Made by a program: the position numbers and the translations under genes. From assembly GCF_900099645.1 (NCBI RefSeq), contig NZ_FMTL01000001.1, positions 496,001 to 560,000 on the forward strand: 64,000 bases of DNA. The letters are read 5' to 3'. This stretch comes from Pseudomonas peli (GTDB taxonomy: Bacteria > Pseudomonadota > Gammaproteobacteria > Pseudomonadales > Pseudomonadaceae). The stretch's first letter is position 1. The number at the start of each line of letters is the position of its first letter. Below the pieces are notes generated by a model that was not told the origin of the DNA, did no database searches, and saw nothing but the letters and a program-made list of their open reading frames with translations. Shown here one piece after another: positions 1 to 7,861 of the stretch.

Positions 1-1967
1 GCGATGCGGCACTGAACCAGTCACTGGTCTACCGCGACTGGGCCCTGGAGCCCAACCTGCAGGTGGTGGACGGTAACAAAGGCATCAGCGTTTCGCGGGC
101 ACGCCTGTCAGCCATGCTCAACATGCCGCTGTATGACCTGGATCGCCTCGACCTGAGCGCCACCAGCACGCTGAACAACCAGCTGCAGCAAGCCGCCAGC
201 CAGTACCTGCAGCAATTGGCCGACCCGGAGTTTGCCGGGCAAATCGGCCTGTTTGGCGAGCGTCTGCTGTCCCCGGAAAAGACTGCCGATGTGCGCTACA
301 GCTTCACCTTGTTCGAGCGCACCAGTAACGGCAGCGTGGTAAGGGTGCAAACCGACAGCACAGACCAGCCGTTCGACATCAATGAAGGCAGCAAGCTGGA
401 GCTGGGCTCCACCGCCAAGCTCAGGGTGCTGGCTACCTACCTGGAAATCATTGCCGAGCTGCACCAGCGCCATGCCGGCCAAAGCGCCAGCGAATTGCGC
501 GCTGTCAACGCTCAGGACAACCTCACCCGCTGGGCCATCGGCTATCTGCAGAGCACCCCCAACGCCAGCCTACCGGCCATGCTGGATGCCGCGCTGGAGC
601 GCAAATACTCGGCCAGCCCGGGCGAGCGTTTCTTCACTGGCGGCGGCATTCACACCTTTGCCAACTTCCGCCGCGAAGATAACCAGCGCATCGCCAGCAT
701 GCGCGAAGCCCTGCGCGAGTCGCTCAATCTGCCATTTATCCGCCTGATGCGCGATCTGGTGCGCTACAGCACCTACCAGGGCCCGAACAACAGCGCCGAA
801 CTGCTCAAGGACGACAAGGACCCGCGCCGCCAGGCCTACCTGCAAGACTTCGCCGACCGCGAAGGCACCACCTTCCTGCTGCGTTTCTGGCGTAAATACC
901 AGGGCCAGCCCGAGCAACAGCGCCTGGACACCTTCCTCAACGGCCTGCGCCACACCTCGGTACGCCTCGCTGCCGTACACCGCTACCTGATGCCGCATGC
1001 AGACGAAGCCAGCTTCGCCGCCTTCCTGCGCAAGTACCTGCCCCAGGAAAAACTCAGCGATAGGCGCATCGCCGAGCTCTATAAGAGTTACGGCCCCGGC
1101 ACCTACAGCCTGCCTGACCAGGGCTATATCGCTCGCGTCCACCCGCTTGAACTGTGGCTCTTGGGCTACCTGATCGAACAACCGCAAGCGACCTTCAGCA
1201 ATGCGGTGGCCGCCAGCCAGGACGAACGCCAGGAAGTCTACGGCTGGCTGTTCCGCAGTCGCCACAAGAGCGCGCGCGACAGCCGCATCCGCATCATGCT
1301 GGAGGTAGAGGCCTTCCTCGATATTCATCGGCGCTGGCAAAACCTGGGCTACCCCTTCGCCCACCTAGTCCCGTCGCTAGCAACCGCCATCGGCAGCTCT
1401 GGCGATCGGCCGGCTGCGCTGGCCGAGCTGGTTGGCATTATTCAGAACGATGGCATTCGGCAGCCCACCGCGCGCATCGACAGTCTGCATTTCGCCGCTG
1501 ATACGCCTTACGACACCCTGGTGGTGCGCGACCATGCCGAAGGCAAGCGAGTGATGGCCTCGGAAGTCGCAGCGGCGCTGCGCAGCGCCCTCGCCGATGT
1601 AGTTGAAGCCGGCACCGCGCGGCGCCTGCTCGGCAGTTTTACCCAGGCTGATGGCCAACCCCTCAAGGTCGGCGGCAAAACCGGCACAGGCGATAACCGC
1701 ATTGAAACCGTCGGTGCAGGAGGTCGGGTGCTCAGCTCACGGGCGATGAACCGCACCGCAACCTTTGTGTTCTACCTCGGCCCGCGCCACTACGGCACCC
1801 TCACCGCCTTCGTCCCAGGCCGCGCCGCAGAAAGCTTCCGTTTCACCTCAGCGCTGCCGGTGCAGGTGCTCAAAGGCATGGCACCAATTCTGCTGCCCTA
1901 CCTTCAACCGGACACCCACAGCCAGTGCTTGCCACCTATGCCGGCGGCTCAGGCCAGAACCTTGTAG
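1..1967 (+). CDS. Penicillin-binding protein, C-terminal part (transpeptidase), 5'-truncated by window edge
   Basis: The reading frame is open from the first base, so the gene begins upstream of the window. The visible part carries the three penicillin-binding transpeptidase signatures in order: an SxxK box (STAK in GSTAKLRVL), an SxN box (SLNLPF) and a KTG box (GGKTGTGDN). The product should cross-link peptidoglycan in the periplasm, and an N-terminal glycosyltransferase domain, as in bifunctional class A enzymes, is expected but not visible. A GTG at 63 could act as an internal start, but the upstream codons look equally coding. The gene converges on cheR, and the two share a bidirectional terminator. 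The family call is firm. The exact PBP type is not resolvable here. Confidence 0.85.
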   Translation, partial: DAALNQSLVYRDWALEPNLQVVDGNKGISVSRARLSAMLNMPLYDLDRLDLSATSTLNNQLQQAASQYLQQLADPEFAGQIGLFGERLLSPEKTADVRYSFTLFERTSNGSVVRVQTDSTDQPFDINEGSKLELGSTAKLRVLATYLEIIAELHQRHAGQSASELRAVNAQDNLTRWAIGYLQSTPNASLPAMLDAALERKYSASPGERFFTGGGIHTFANFRREDNQRIASMREALRESLNLPFIRLMRDLVRYSTYQGPNNSAELLKDDKDPRRQAYLQDFADREGTTFLLRFWRKYQGQPEQQRLDTFLNGLRHTSVRLAAVHRYLMPHADEASFAAFLRKYLPQEKLSDRRIAELYKSYGPGTYSLPDQGYIARVHPLELWLLGYLIEQPQATFSNAVAASQDERQEVYGWLFRSRHKSARDSRIRIMLEVEAFLDIHRRWQNLGYPFAHLVPSLATAIGSSGDRPAALAELVGIIQNDGIRQPTARIDSLHFAADTPYDTLVVRDHAEGKRVMASEVAAALRSALADVVEAGTARRLLGSFTQADGQPLKVGGKTGTGDNRIETVGAGGRVLSSRAMNRTATFVFYLGPRHYGTLTAFVPGRAAESFRFTSALPVQVLKGMAPILLPYLQPDTHSQCLPPMPAAQARTL

Positions 1968-1993
1968 ACCCTGAGCAAAAAACTGTCCGCAAT

Positions 1994-2024
1994 AAAAACG
2001 GGAGGCCAATGGCCTCCCGTTTTT
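1994..2024. terminator. Bidirectional Rho-independent terminator
   Basis: A 14-bp perfect stem (AAAAACGGGAGGCC and its complement) closes on an AAT loop, with A and T tracts on either side. It lies between the convergent penicillin-binding protein gene and cheR and can end transcripts from both directions. Confidence 0.9.
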
Positions 2025-2041
2025 ATTGAACCTTGCCGCGA

Positions 2042-2869
2042 CTATTTCGCCTTGTAGATGATCCCAGGGCTGCATTGCACCATCTGATAATGGTTAGGCA
2101 GACCATTGAGCGCTTCAGAAGCCCCCAGGAACAGATAACCGCCCGGTTTCAACATGGCATGAATACGCGTGAGGATGTCCTTCTTCACCTCGGCCGAGAA
2201 GTAGATCAGCACGTTACGGCAGAACACCACATCGAACTTGCCCAGGCTGGCGTAACTGTCCAGCAGGTTCAGTGGACGGAACTCAATGCGGCTGCGAATG
2301 GCCGGCTTGACCACCCAGCGCCCCGGCCCCTTGGGGTCGAAATAACGCTGCAGGCGCTCCTGGGAAAGACCGCGGCCCATCGCCAGGCTGTCGTATTCAC
2401 CGGATTTACAGTTGATCAACATGGTTGGCGAAAGGTCGGTGGCAACAATCTGCAAGCCGCCTTTGAGCTGACCGATATTGGTCTTCTCGAACTCGTCGAT
2501 GGTCATCGACAGCGAATAGGGTTCCTGCCCCGACGAGCAGGCTGCTGACCAGATGCGCAGGCGCTGACCAGGGCTGGCCTTGATCATCTCCGGCAGCACG
2601 CGGTTCTTCAGCACCTCGAACGGATAGGTGTCGCGAAACCACAGGGTTTCGTTAGTGGTCATGGCATCGACCACTTGCTCGCGCAAACCACTGCGCGGCT
2701 GGGTCTGCATGCGCTGCACCAGCTCACCCAGGGTCTTGATGCTGTTCTGCTCCATCAACTTGTTGAGCCGACTGGAAACCAGATACTGCTTGTTGGTGCC
2801 AAGCAGAATGCCGCAGGCTTTTTCCAGGAAAGTCCGGAACTGCTCGAAATCCAAATTACCTGTAGACAC
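2042..2869 (-). CDS. cheR: Chemotaxis protein methyltransferase CheR
   Basis: CheR uses S-adenosylmethionine to methylate glutamates on chemoreceptors in the cytoplasm. The protein has the N-terminal helical CheR domain (FRTFLEKACGILLG) and the SAM-binding Rossmann domain (RIWSAACSSGQEPYSL, then FDVVFCRNVLIYF and LKPGGYLFLGASE). I chose the GTG at 2869, giving 275 residues that begin VSTGNLDFEQF. A GAGG lies 8 nt upstream, and the length is close to that of Pseudomonas CheR1. An ATG at 2890 is in frame but lacks a ribosome binding site. cheV lies 44 nt upstream on the same strand, so the two are probably one transcription unit. Confidence 0.95.
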   Translation of the reverse strand: MSTGNLDFEQFRTFLEKACGILLGTNKQYLVSSRLNKLMEQNSIKTLGELVQRMQTQPRSGLREQVVDAMTTNETLWFRDTYPFEVLKNRVLPEMIKASPGQRLRIWSAACSSGQEPYSLSMTIDEFEKTNIGQLKGGLQIVATDLSPTMLINCKSGEYDSLAMGRGLSQERLQRYFDPKGPGRWVVKPAIRSRIEFRPLNLLDSYASLGKFDVVFCRNVLIYFSAEVKKDILTRIHAMLKPGGYLFLGASEALNGLPNHYQMVQCSPGIIYKAK

Positions 2870-2913
2870 TCGCGAGGCCTCGACAAACATATGATTCACT
2901 GAGGGCAAAGCCC

Positions 2914-3846
2914 TCAGTCCCCTGCCGCGATATTGATGCGGTCAGCTACCCGTGCAGCCAGGTCATCCGGGCGAAACTTAGCGAGAAAATCATCCGCGCC
3001 GACTTTCTTCACCATGGCCTGGTTGAACACGCCCGATAACGAAGTATGCAGGATGATGTGCAGCTTTTGCATGCGCGGATCTGCGCGGATCTCCGCGGTC
3101 AACGTATAGCCATCCATTTCCGGCATCTCAATGTCGGAAATCAGCATCAAAAACTCTTCTGCAGGGTTCTTGCCCTCGTCCACCATCGCCTTCAGATAGT
3201 CCAGTGCCTGACGCCCGTCGTTAAGCGCAACCACCTCCACGCCGACAGTTTCCAGACAGCGAGTAACCTGTTTACGCGCCACTGATGAGTCATCGCAGGT
3301 CAGCACACGCTTACTCACCGCACGGGCCTGGGTCTCCGCATTCAGAACACCTTCAGAGATAACTTCGGATGTCGGAGCCACTTCGGCCAGAATCTTCTCG
3401 ACATCAATGATTTCAACCATCTTGTCGTCAAGGTGGGTGACCGCTGTGAGGTAATGGTCACGACCGGTGCCCTTGGGTGGTGGATGAATCGACTCCCAGT
3501 TCATGTTGACGATGCGCTCTACCGAGTGCACCAGAAAGCCCTGAACCTTGGTGTTGTATTCAGTGATGATGACAAAGCTGTTGTCGATGTTAGCCAGCGG
3601 CGCGCTGCCGGTGGCCATGGACAAATCAAGAATCGGGATAGTGCCGCCACGGATATTGGCGACACCACGAACAACCGGGCTCGATTTCGGCATGATGGTG
3701 AGCTTGGGGCACTGCAGCACCTCTTTCACCTTGAACACGTTGATCCCATACAGCTGGTTGCTGTTCAGACGAAACAGCAACAACTCCAAACGATTCTGCC
3801 CAACCAACTGAGTTCGTTGGTTAACCGAATCCATCACACCGGCCAT
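2914..3846 (-). CDS. cheV: Chemotaxis coupling protein CheV (CheW domain plus receiver)
   Basis: CheV links chemoreceptors to the CheA kinase and is tuned by phosphorylation. The N-terminal half is a CheW-like domain (LELLLFRLNSNQLYGINVFKV). The C-terminal third is a response-regulator receiver with an acidic pair in TCDDSSVARK and the likely phospho-aspartate in LISDIEMPEMDG. The ATG at 3846 is preferred because TAAGGAG sits 7 nt before it. A TTG six bases earlier is almost on top of that ribosome binding site. The gene precedes cheR and is divergent from flgA, as in other pseudomonads. The encoded protein is 310 residues. Confidence 0.93.
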   Translation of the reverse strand: MAGVMDSVNQRTQLVGQNRLELLLFRLNSNQLYGINVFKVKEVLQCPKLTIMPKSSPVVRGVANIRGGTIPILDLSMATGSAPLANIDNSFVIITEYNTKVQGFLVHSVERIVNMNWESIHPPPKGTGRDHYLTAVTHLDDKMVEIIDVEKILAEVAPTSEVISEGVLNAETQARAVSKRVLTCDDSSVARKQVTRCLETVGVEVVALNDGRQALDYLKAMVDEGKNPAEEFLMLISDIEMPEMDGYTLTAEIRADPRMQKLHIILHTSLSGVFNQAMVKKVGADDFLAKFRPDDLAARVADRINIAAGD

Positions 3847-3893
3847 ACCCAAACTCCTTATTTGAGTAACAGATTGCTGTCAGCGTAGCAGGC

Positions 3894-3907
3894 GGCACGC
3901 GCCTTGC
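3894..3907 (+). promoter_or_regulatory. Candidate sigma-54 (RpoN) promoter before flgA
   Basis: GGCACG, four bases, then TTGC gives GG and GC separated by exactly ten bases, as in -24/-12 promoters. Flagellar genes in Pseudomonas commonly use RpoN with FleQ. The problem is geometry: transcription would begin at about 3918-3920, on the annotated flgA ATG, leaving no leader. Confidence 0.35.
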
Positions 3908-3919
3908 TATCTAACCCAT

Positions 3920-4678
3920 ATGAACACTGAAACGACAACGAACCGACACTCACTGGCAAAATGCCGCTACTGGCTGGCAGTTGTACCCGCTTTGCTGGCA
4001 GTCGGCTATAGCGCTTTGGCAACAGCCAACGCCACACGACCTGAACAACTTATCGGCGCTGGCGAAGTTTTTCTTGAGCAAGCGGTGAACGATTATTTAC
4101 AGCGTAGCAACATCGCTGGCCGCCATGAGATTCAAATCAACCAACTCGACCCACGCTTGCGCCTGCCAGAGTGCCAGCAGCCCCTGACCACAACCTTGGA
4201 AAGCCCTGCGGAGCCGATTGGCCGTGTCACCCTGCGCGTACGCTGTGACGGCGCCTCGCCTTGGACGGTGTTTGTGCCCGGACAAGTGCGCCTGTACCGC
4301 GAAGTGGTGATCGCCAGCCGACCGTTGAAGCGCGACATCCTGTTGACACAAATGGACGTGATGTTGGCTGAGCGGGATGTCGGCCTACTCAACCAGGGTT
4401 ATCTCACTGCACTTAAGCAAGCTATCGGCAAAAAATTGACGCGCCCTTTGTTACCCGACCAGGTGCTTGCGCCCATCCATGTGCAAATGGCCGACGCCAT
4501 CCGCAAAGGTGATCAGGTTGTTATCAGCGCGCGCAGCGCAGGTATCAGCGTGCGAATGCAAGGCGAAGCCTTATCTGACGGCATAATTGGCAAGCAGATC
4601 AGTGTGCGCAATCAACGCTCGAACAGAGTGATCAGAGCCCGTGTAATCGGCCCTGGACAGGTTGAAGTAGCGATGTAG
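3920..4678 (+). CDS. flgA: Flagellar P-ring assembly chaperone FlgA
   Basis: FlgA is a periplasmic chaperone needed to assemble the FlgI P-ring of the flagellar basal body. The 252-residue protein starts with a basic segment and a hydrophobic export signal (YWLAVVPALLAVGYSALA), followed by the SAF-type region (LKRDILLTQMDVMLAERDVG) and a C-terminal beta clip (RKGDQVVISARSAGISVRMQGEA) typical of the family. No clear Shine-Dalgarno precedes the ATG at 3920. The gene is divergent from cheV and is followed by flgM with its own FliA promoter in between. The neighbours make the assignment secure. Confidence 0.95.
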   Translation: MNTETTTNRHSLAKCRYWLAVVPALLAVGYSALATANATRPEQLIGAGEVFLEQAVNDYLQRSNIAGRHEIQINQLDPRLRLPECQQPLTTTLESPAEPIGRVTLRVRCDGASPWTVFVPGQVRLYREVVIASRPLKRDILLTQMDVMLAERDVGLLNQGYLTALKQAIGKKLTRPLLPDQVLAPIHVQMADAIRKGDQVVISARSAGISVRMQGEALSDGIIGKQISVRNQRSNRVIRARVIGPGQVEVAM

Positions 4679-4770
4679 GCATGATTCTTGTTTTAAACTT
4701 TGTTCACTCGGTGAGCTGACGATTATCCACACTGTGTTTAGACTGTTAGTTGGCGCACACTTTTTTGCCC

Positions 4771-4797
4771 TAAAGTTTTCCAGGGCAATGCCGACAA
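4771..4797 (+). promoter_or_regulatory. FliA (sigma-28) promoter for flgM-flgN
   Basis: TAAAGTTT, an 11-base spacer, then GCCGACAA matches the sigma-28 consensus (TAAAGTTT-N11-GCCGATAA) at all but one base. It lies 40 nt before the flgM start, so flgM, the anti-FliA factor, would be made by the sigma factor it inhibits. Confidence 0.9.
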
Positions 4798-4836
4798 GCT
4801 AGGCAAGCGTCCAAACTCTGTTCGAGGTTTTGCATC

Positions 4837-5181
4837 ATGGTCATTGATATCAACCGGCTCAACAATGCCGCATCGCCAGCCAATTCGGGGCGGGCCGGCA
4901 GTGCGCAGGCCGGTGGCCAGAACGAAGCCATCAGCGGCAAACAGCCTGGCAACGTCCCCAACCCTGTCGAGCAGGCACAACAGGCCGGCAAAAGCGGTGA
5001 GTCCGTGCAGTTGAGCCGTGATGCGCAACAGCTGCAGAAAGTCAGCGAGAAGTTGCGCGACCAGCCGACCGTCAATAAAGAGCGCGTTGCCCAACTCAAG
5101 CAAGCGATTGAAGACGGCAGCTACCAAGTTGATAGCCAGCGCGTTGCCGGCAAACTGCTTAATTTCGAATCCCAGCGCTAG
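4837..5181 (+). CDS. flgM: Anti-sigma-28 factor FlgM
   Basis: FlgM binds FliA and blocks late flagellar transcription until it is exported through the completed hook-basal body. The 114-residue protein has a disordered, Gly/Ser/Gln-rich N-terminal half starting [10 protein letters not shown] and the conserved C-terminal helix region ([20 protein letters not shown], then VAGKLLNFE) that contacts sigma-28. A GAGG stands 9 nt before the ATG. The FliA promoter 40 nt upstream implies autogenous control. flgN follows 85 nt downstream. Synteny with flgA, flgN and flgZ supports the call. Confidence 0.96.
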   Translation: MVIDINRLNNAASPANSGRAGSAQAGGQNEAISGKQPGNVPNPVEQAQQAGKSGESVQLSRDAQQLQKVSEKLRDQPTVNKERVAQLKQAIEDGSYQVDSQRVAGKLLNFESQR

Positions 5182-5266
5182 TCACCGGGCTACGCTGGGG
5201 TAATTGGTCGCCCAATAGACGCTGAATGCTACTCGCATCAGTGCCTGTTACCCCGAAGAGCCTGCG

Positions 5267-5734
5267 ATGCACGACACCCAGTTGCTTGAACTGTTCACCA
5301 ACGATATCGGCACCGCCGAGCAGTTGCTTGAATTGATCGACACCGAATTTCAAGCCCTCAGCGACCGCGACCTCCCTCGCCTGCAAAGTATCCTCACGGA
5401 AAAACTGCCGTTGCTGACGCTGCTCGACCAGCACGGCAAGATACGCAGCCAGCTGCTTAGCAGTCTTAACCTCAGTACCGACCGTGCAGGCCTGAAAACG
5501 CTTGCAGCTCAGTCCAATCAGGGCGAGCTGTTGCTGGAGCGTGGCGACCAGCTCAACAGCCTGCTCGAACGCTGCCAAGCGGCCAATCTGCGCAATGGCC
5601 GGTTGATTCGTTCCAGTCAGGCGTCCGCTCACAGCATGCTCGGCATTCTGCGCGGCAACGAGACACCCAGCCTCTATGACAGCCGCGGTAGTGCCGCTAG
5701 AATCGGCCAGCAGCGCCCGCTTAGCCAGGCCTGA
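5267..5734 (+). CDS. flgN: Flagellar export chaperone FlgN
   Basis: FlgN is a cytoplasmic chaperone that delivers the hook-filament junction proteins FlgK and FlgL to the export gate. The 155-residue product is almost entirely helical and rich in Leu, Gln and Glu, with heptad-like repeats in the first 120 residues (LLELFTNDIGTAEQLLELID and onward), as expected for the family. The C-terminus is short and polar. It starts at the ATG at 5267 with a weak AAGAG upstream. Its position between flgM and flgZ is the standard pseudomonad order and carries much of the weight, since FlgN sequences are poorly conserved. Confidence 0.9.
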   Translation: MHDTQLLELFTNDIGTAEQLLELIDTEFQALSDRDLPRLQSILTEKLPLLTLLDQHGKIRSQLLSSLNLSTDRAGLKTLAAQSNQGELLLERGDQLNSLLERCQAANLRNGRLIRSSQASAHSMLGILRGNETPSLYDSRGSAARIGQQRPLSQA

Positions 5735-5814
5735 AACCCAACAAGGCACAGGGGACATACTGTCATATTGCCAGTATGCTAGTGCCATAGTATTTGCTCG
5801 GAGAGTTATGGACC

Positions 5815-6564
5815 GTGTCCAGTCCTTTTAGCCAGGAAGATGGCCCGCAGCCGCCCAAGGTGCTCAAGGCACCGGTGGAAATAGTTGCCAACCTGCGCCA
5901 ACTGCAACAAAACCATGACCCACTGATCATCACCTTCAACGAACGCAACCAACGTTTCCAGAGCTACGTCATTGACGTCAACCGCGATAAAAATCTGCTG
6001 ATTCTCGATGAGTTAGTGCCAAATGACGGCGAGCGCTATTTGGCCAATGGCGAAACATTCAACGTAGAAGCCTTCCATGAAGGCGTGCGTGTAGCCTGGA
6101 CATGTGAACAGAGCGTGCGCATTACCGAGCATGAAGGCGCGCGCTGCTACTTCAGCCCGATGCCGCTTGAGGTGACCTATCACCAACGGCGTAGTGCATT
6201 CCGCGCGCCGCTTAAGCAAAGTGAGCTAATCAAAATTGAGCTCGCCGGCGATAAGCTGCGTACAGCCGTACCGGGGCATTTGCTGGATATCTCTGCAACC
6301 GGCTGCAAGCTGCGCTTCCCCGGCAACATCACCAGCAGCCTTCAGGCGGGCCAGGTCTATGAGCGGTTTACTGCGCGCTTTCCTTTCGGCGCCATGACCA
6401 CGGCCATCGAAATGCGACACGTTCAATATGAAGACAAGGTAGACACCACTTTTGTCGGAGCACGTTTTCACCGCATAAATGGCCAGGAACAGCGCCTGGT
6501 TGAACGCTTCGTCTACCAGCTGCAGCGCGAAGCGCGGCGCTTTGAAAGTGACGGACTGTTCTAG
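5815..6564 (+). CDS. flgZ: FlgZ/YcgR-type c-di-GMP-binding flagellar brake protein (PilZ domain)
   Basis: FlgZ-type proteins bind cyclic di-GMP and slow the flagellar motor. The N-terminal YcgR domain is followed by a PilZ domain with both ligand motifs: RRSAFR, and D-I-S-A-T-G about 40 residues later. The likely start is GTG 5815 ([10 protein letters not shown]), with GGAGAG 9 nt upstream. A TTG at 5794 would put that sequence inside the gene. The protein is then 249 residues. The 3' end overlaps the convergent glycosyltransferase-like gene by 4 nt. Pseudomonads keep this gene right after flgN, which fits the name. Confidence 0.92.
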   Translation: MSSPFSQEDGPQPPKVLKAPVEIVANLRQLQQNHDPLIITFNERNQRFQSYVIDVNRDKNLLILDELVPNDGERYLANGETFNVEAFHEGVRVAWTCEQSVRITEHEGARCYFSPMPLEVTYHQRRSAFRAPLKQSELIKIELAGDKLRTAVPGHLLDISATGCKLRFPGNITSSLQAGQVYERFTARFPFGAMTTAIEMRHVQYEDKVDTTFVGARFHRINGQEQRLVERFVYQLQREARRFESDGLF

Positions 6565-7172
6565 ATCACGATATTCAGCGCCGCCAGGCGAGACAAATCT
6601 TCAGGTCGATCCACATCCCACAACGCAGGCAGCAGCCCCGGATGCCAGTCCAGTTGCTGCAGGCGTTGCAGTGTCATATCCAGCACTCGCTCAGTGCCCC
6701 ATGGCATCTCACTGAATAAAGCTGCCTCTATGCAACGCAGCCCTAGCAGCACATAACCGCCATCCTCCGCAGGCCCAATCACGACAGACCGCTCCTGCAA
6801 TGTGCTACAAGCTGCTTGCAGGTAGTCGCCATTGAGCGCCGGACAGTCATTACCGATCAGGATCACCGCATCACTTTCAGCCAGCCCTAGCGTGGCGATA
6901 CGGCGCATGCGCTCGCCAAGATCACCAGCCGGTTGTTCGACCAACGTCCAGCCAAGGCGCTGCGCCAGCGCCTGCAGACTTGTACTGGGAACGCCATCCA
7001 ACCAGAGAAAACGCTCAGCAAAGCCGTGAGCCGGTAACTGCAATGCGCGCTCTAGCAGCATTTGCTGCAGGTCACAGGCCCCCTGAGCACCCAGGGCTGG
7101 AATCAGGCGAGTCTTTACCTGCCCCGCGACCGGTGAACGAGCAAGCAGGTGCAATGAGATCGACAGGTTCAT
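6561..7172 (-). CDS. TIGR04282/DUF2064-type glycosyltransferase-like protein
   Basis: The protein shows the nucleotide-sugar-transferase-like fold of this family: an N-terminal [20 protein letters not shown] stretch, then [19 protein letters not shown] and a [13 protein letters not shown] motif. Family members are annotated as arsenosugar-biosynthesis glycosyltransferases because of co-occurrence with arsenic genes elsewhere. No arsenic gene is visible here, so the real substrate is unknown. The start is ATG 7172, in an ATGA overlap with the stop of the upstream gene and 9 nt after GAGG. ATG 7178 is an alternative. It is the last gene of a coupled three-gene unit. Confidence 0.75.
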   Translation of the reverse strand: MNLSISLHLLARSPVAGQVKTRLIPALGAQGACDLQQMLLERALQLPAHGFAERFLWLDGVPSTSLQALAQRLGWTLVEQPAGDLGERMRRIATLGLAESDAVILIGNDCPALNGDYLQAACSTLQERSVVIGPAEDGGYVLLGLRCIEAALFSEMPWGTERVLDMTLQRLQQLDWHPGLLPALWDVDRPEDLSRLAALNIVI

Positions 7173-7861
7173 AGCCATGACCCTCGGCGGTATTGGCGGG
7201 CCAGCTTTGCTGGACTGACACCACAGTAGTAGGCAAGCCGTAGGCGCCACATCAGCAGCACAGTACGCACAATCCCGTTCTGCTCCCAGCGCCGACTGGA
7301 GGTCAATAAGGGCGGACGCAAACAGCGCGGTCGAGCCAGCGACCTAAGTCGCTTGCACAGGTGTAAATCTTCCATCAAGGGGATCTGTGCATAACCGCCC
7401 AACGCGTCAAAGGACTGTCGGGCAACAAAAATCCCCTGATCACCCGAGGCGATACCGCTCAGGCGCGAACGCAAACTGATCATCGCGCCAATCAGCCGCA
7501 GTGCCGGCCCTTGCCCAGATAAACGCACATCGAAGCGCCCCCACAGAGGTCGCTCACTTAGCACGTCGTGTAAACGCATGAGCGACGCGGCACTGACCCG
7601 CGTGTCGGCATGCAAAAACCACACATATTCACCACAAGCCACCGCCGCACCGGCATTCATCTGCAAAGCGCGCCCAGGGGCCACTCGAAGTATTTGATCA
7701 ACCCGCCCGAGTGCCAGCTCACAAGTACTATCGCTGCTACCGCCATCGACCAGGATCAATTCGGCACCAGAGGCACGAAGCCCCGCCAAATCATCCAACA
7801 ATGCGGGCAAGGCTTGCGCTTCATTGCGTGCAGGAATCACCACGCTTAGCAACGGTTTCAT
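7169..7861 (-). CDS. TIGR04283-type family 2 glycosyltransferase
   Basis: This is a GT-A fold family 2 glycosyltransferase. The start LLSVVIPARNEAQALPALLD is classic for the fold, followed by LILVDGGSSDST (nucleotide-binding acidic motif) and YVWFLHADTRV with its metal-binding D-x-D-like segment, here H-A-D. A GDQGIFV motif follows. The 230-residue length suits a soluble or peripheral enzyme. Stop and start codons overlap (ATGA) with genes on both sides, indicating translational coupling with the MFS transporter upstream and the DUF2064 protein downstream. The acceptor is unknown. Confidence 0.8.
   Translation of the reverse strand: MKPLLSVVIPARNEAQALPALLDDLAGLRASGAELILVDGGSSDSTCELALGRVDQILRVAPGRALQMNAGAAVACGEYVWFLHADTRVSAASLMRLHDVLSERPLWGRFDVRLSGQGPALRLIGAMISLRSRLSGIASGDQGIFVARQSFDALGGYAQIPLMEDLHLCKRLRSLARPRCLRPPLLTSSRRWEQNGIVRTVLLMWRLRLAYYCGVSPAKLARQYRRGSWL

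Noticed and set aside
3853..3919. FliA promoter for cheV-cheR
   Set aside because: No TAAAGTTT-N11-GCCGATAA-like pair was found on the minus strand in this short gap, although such control is known in Pseudomonas.
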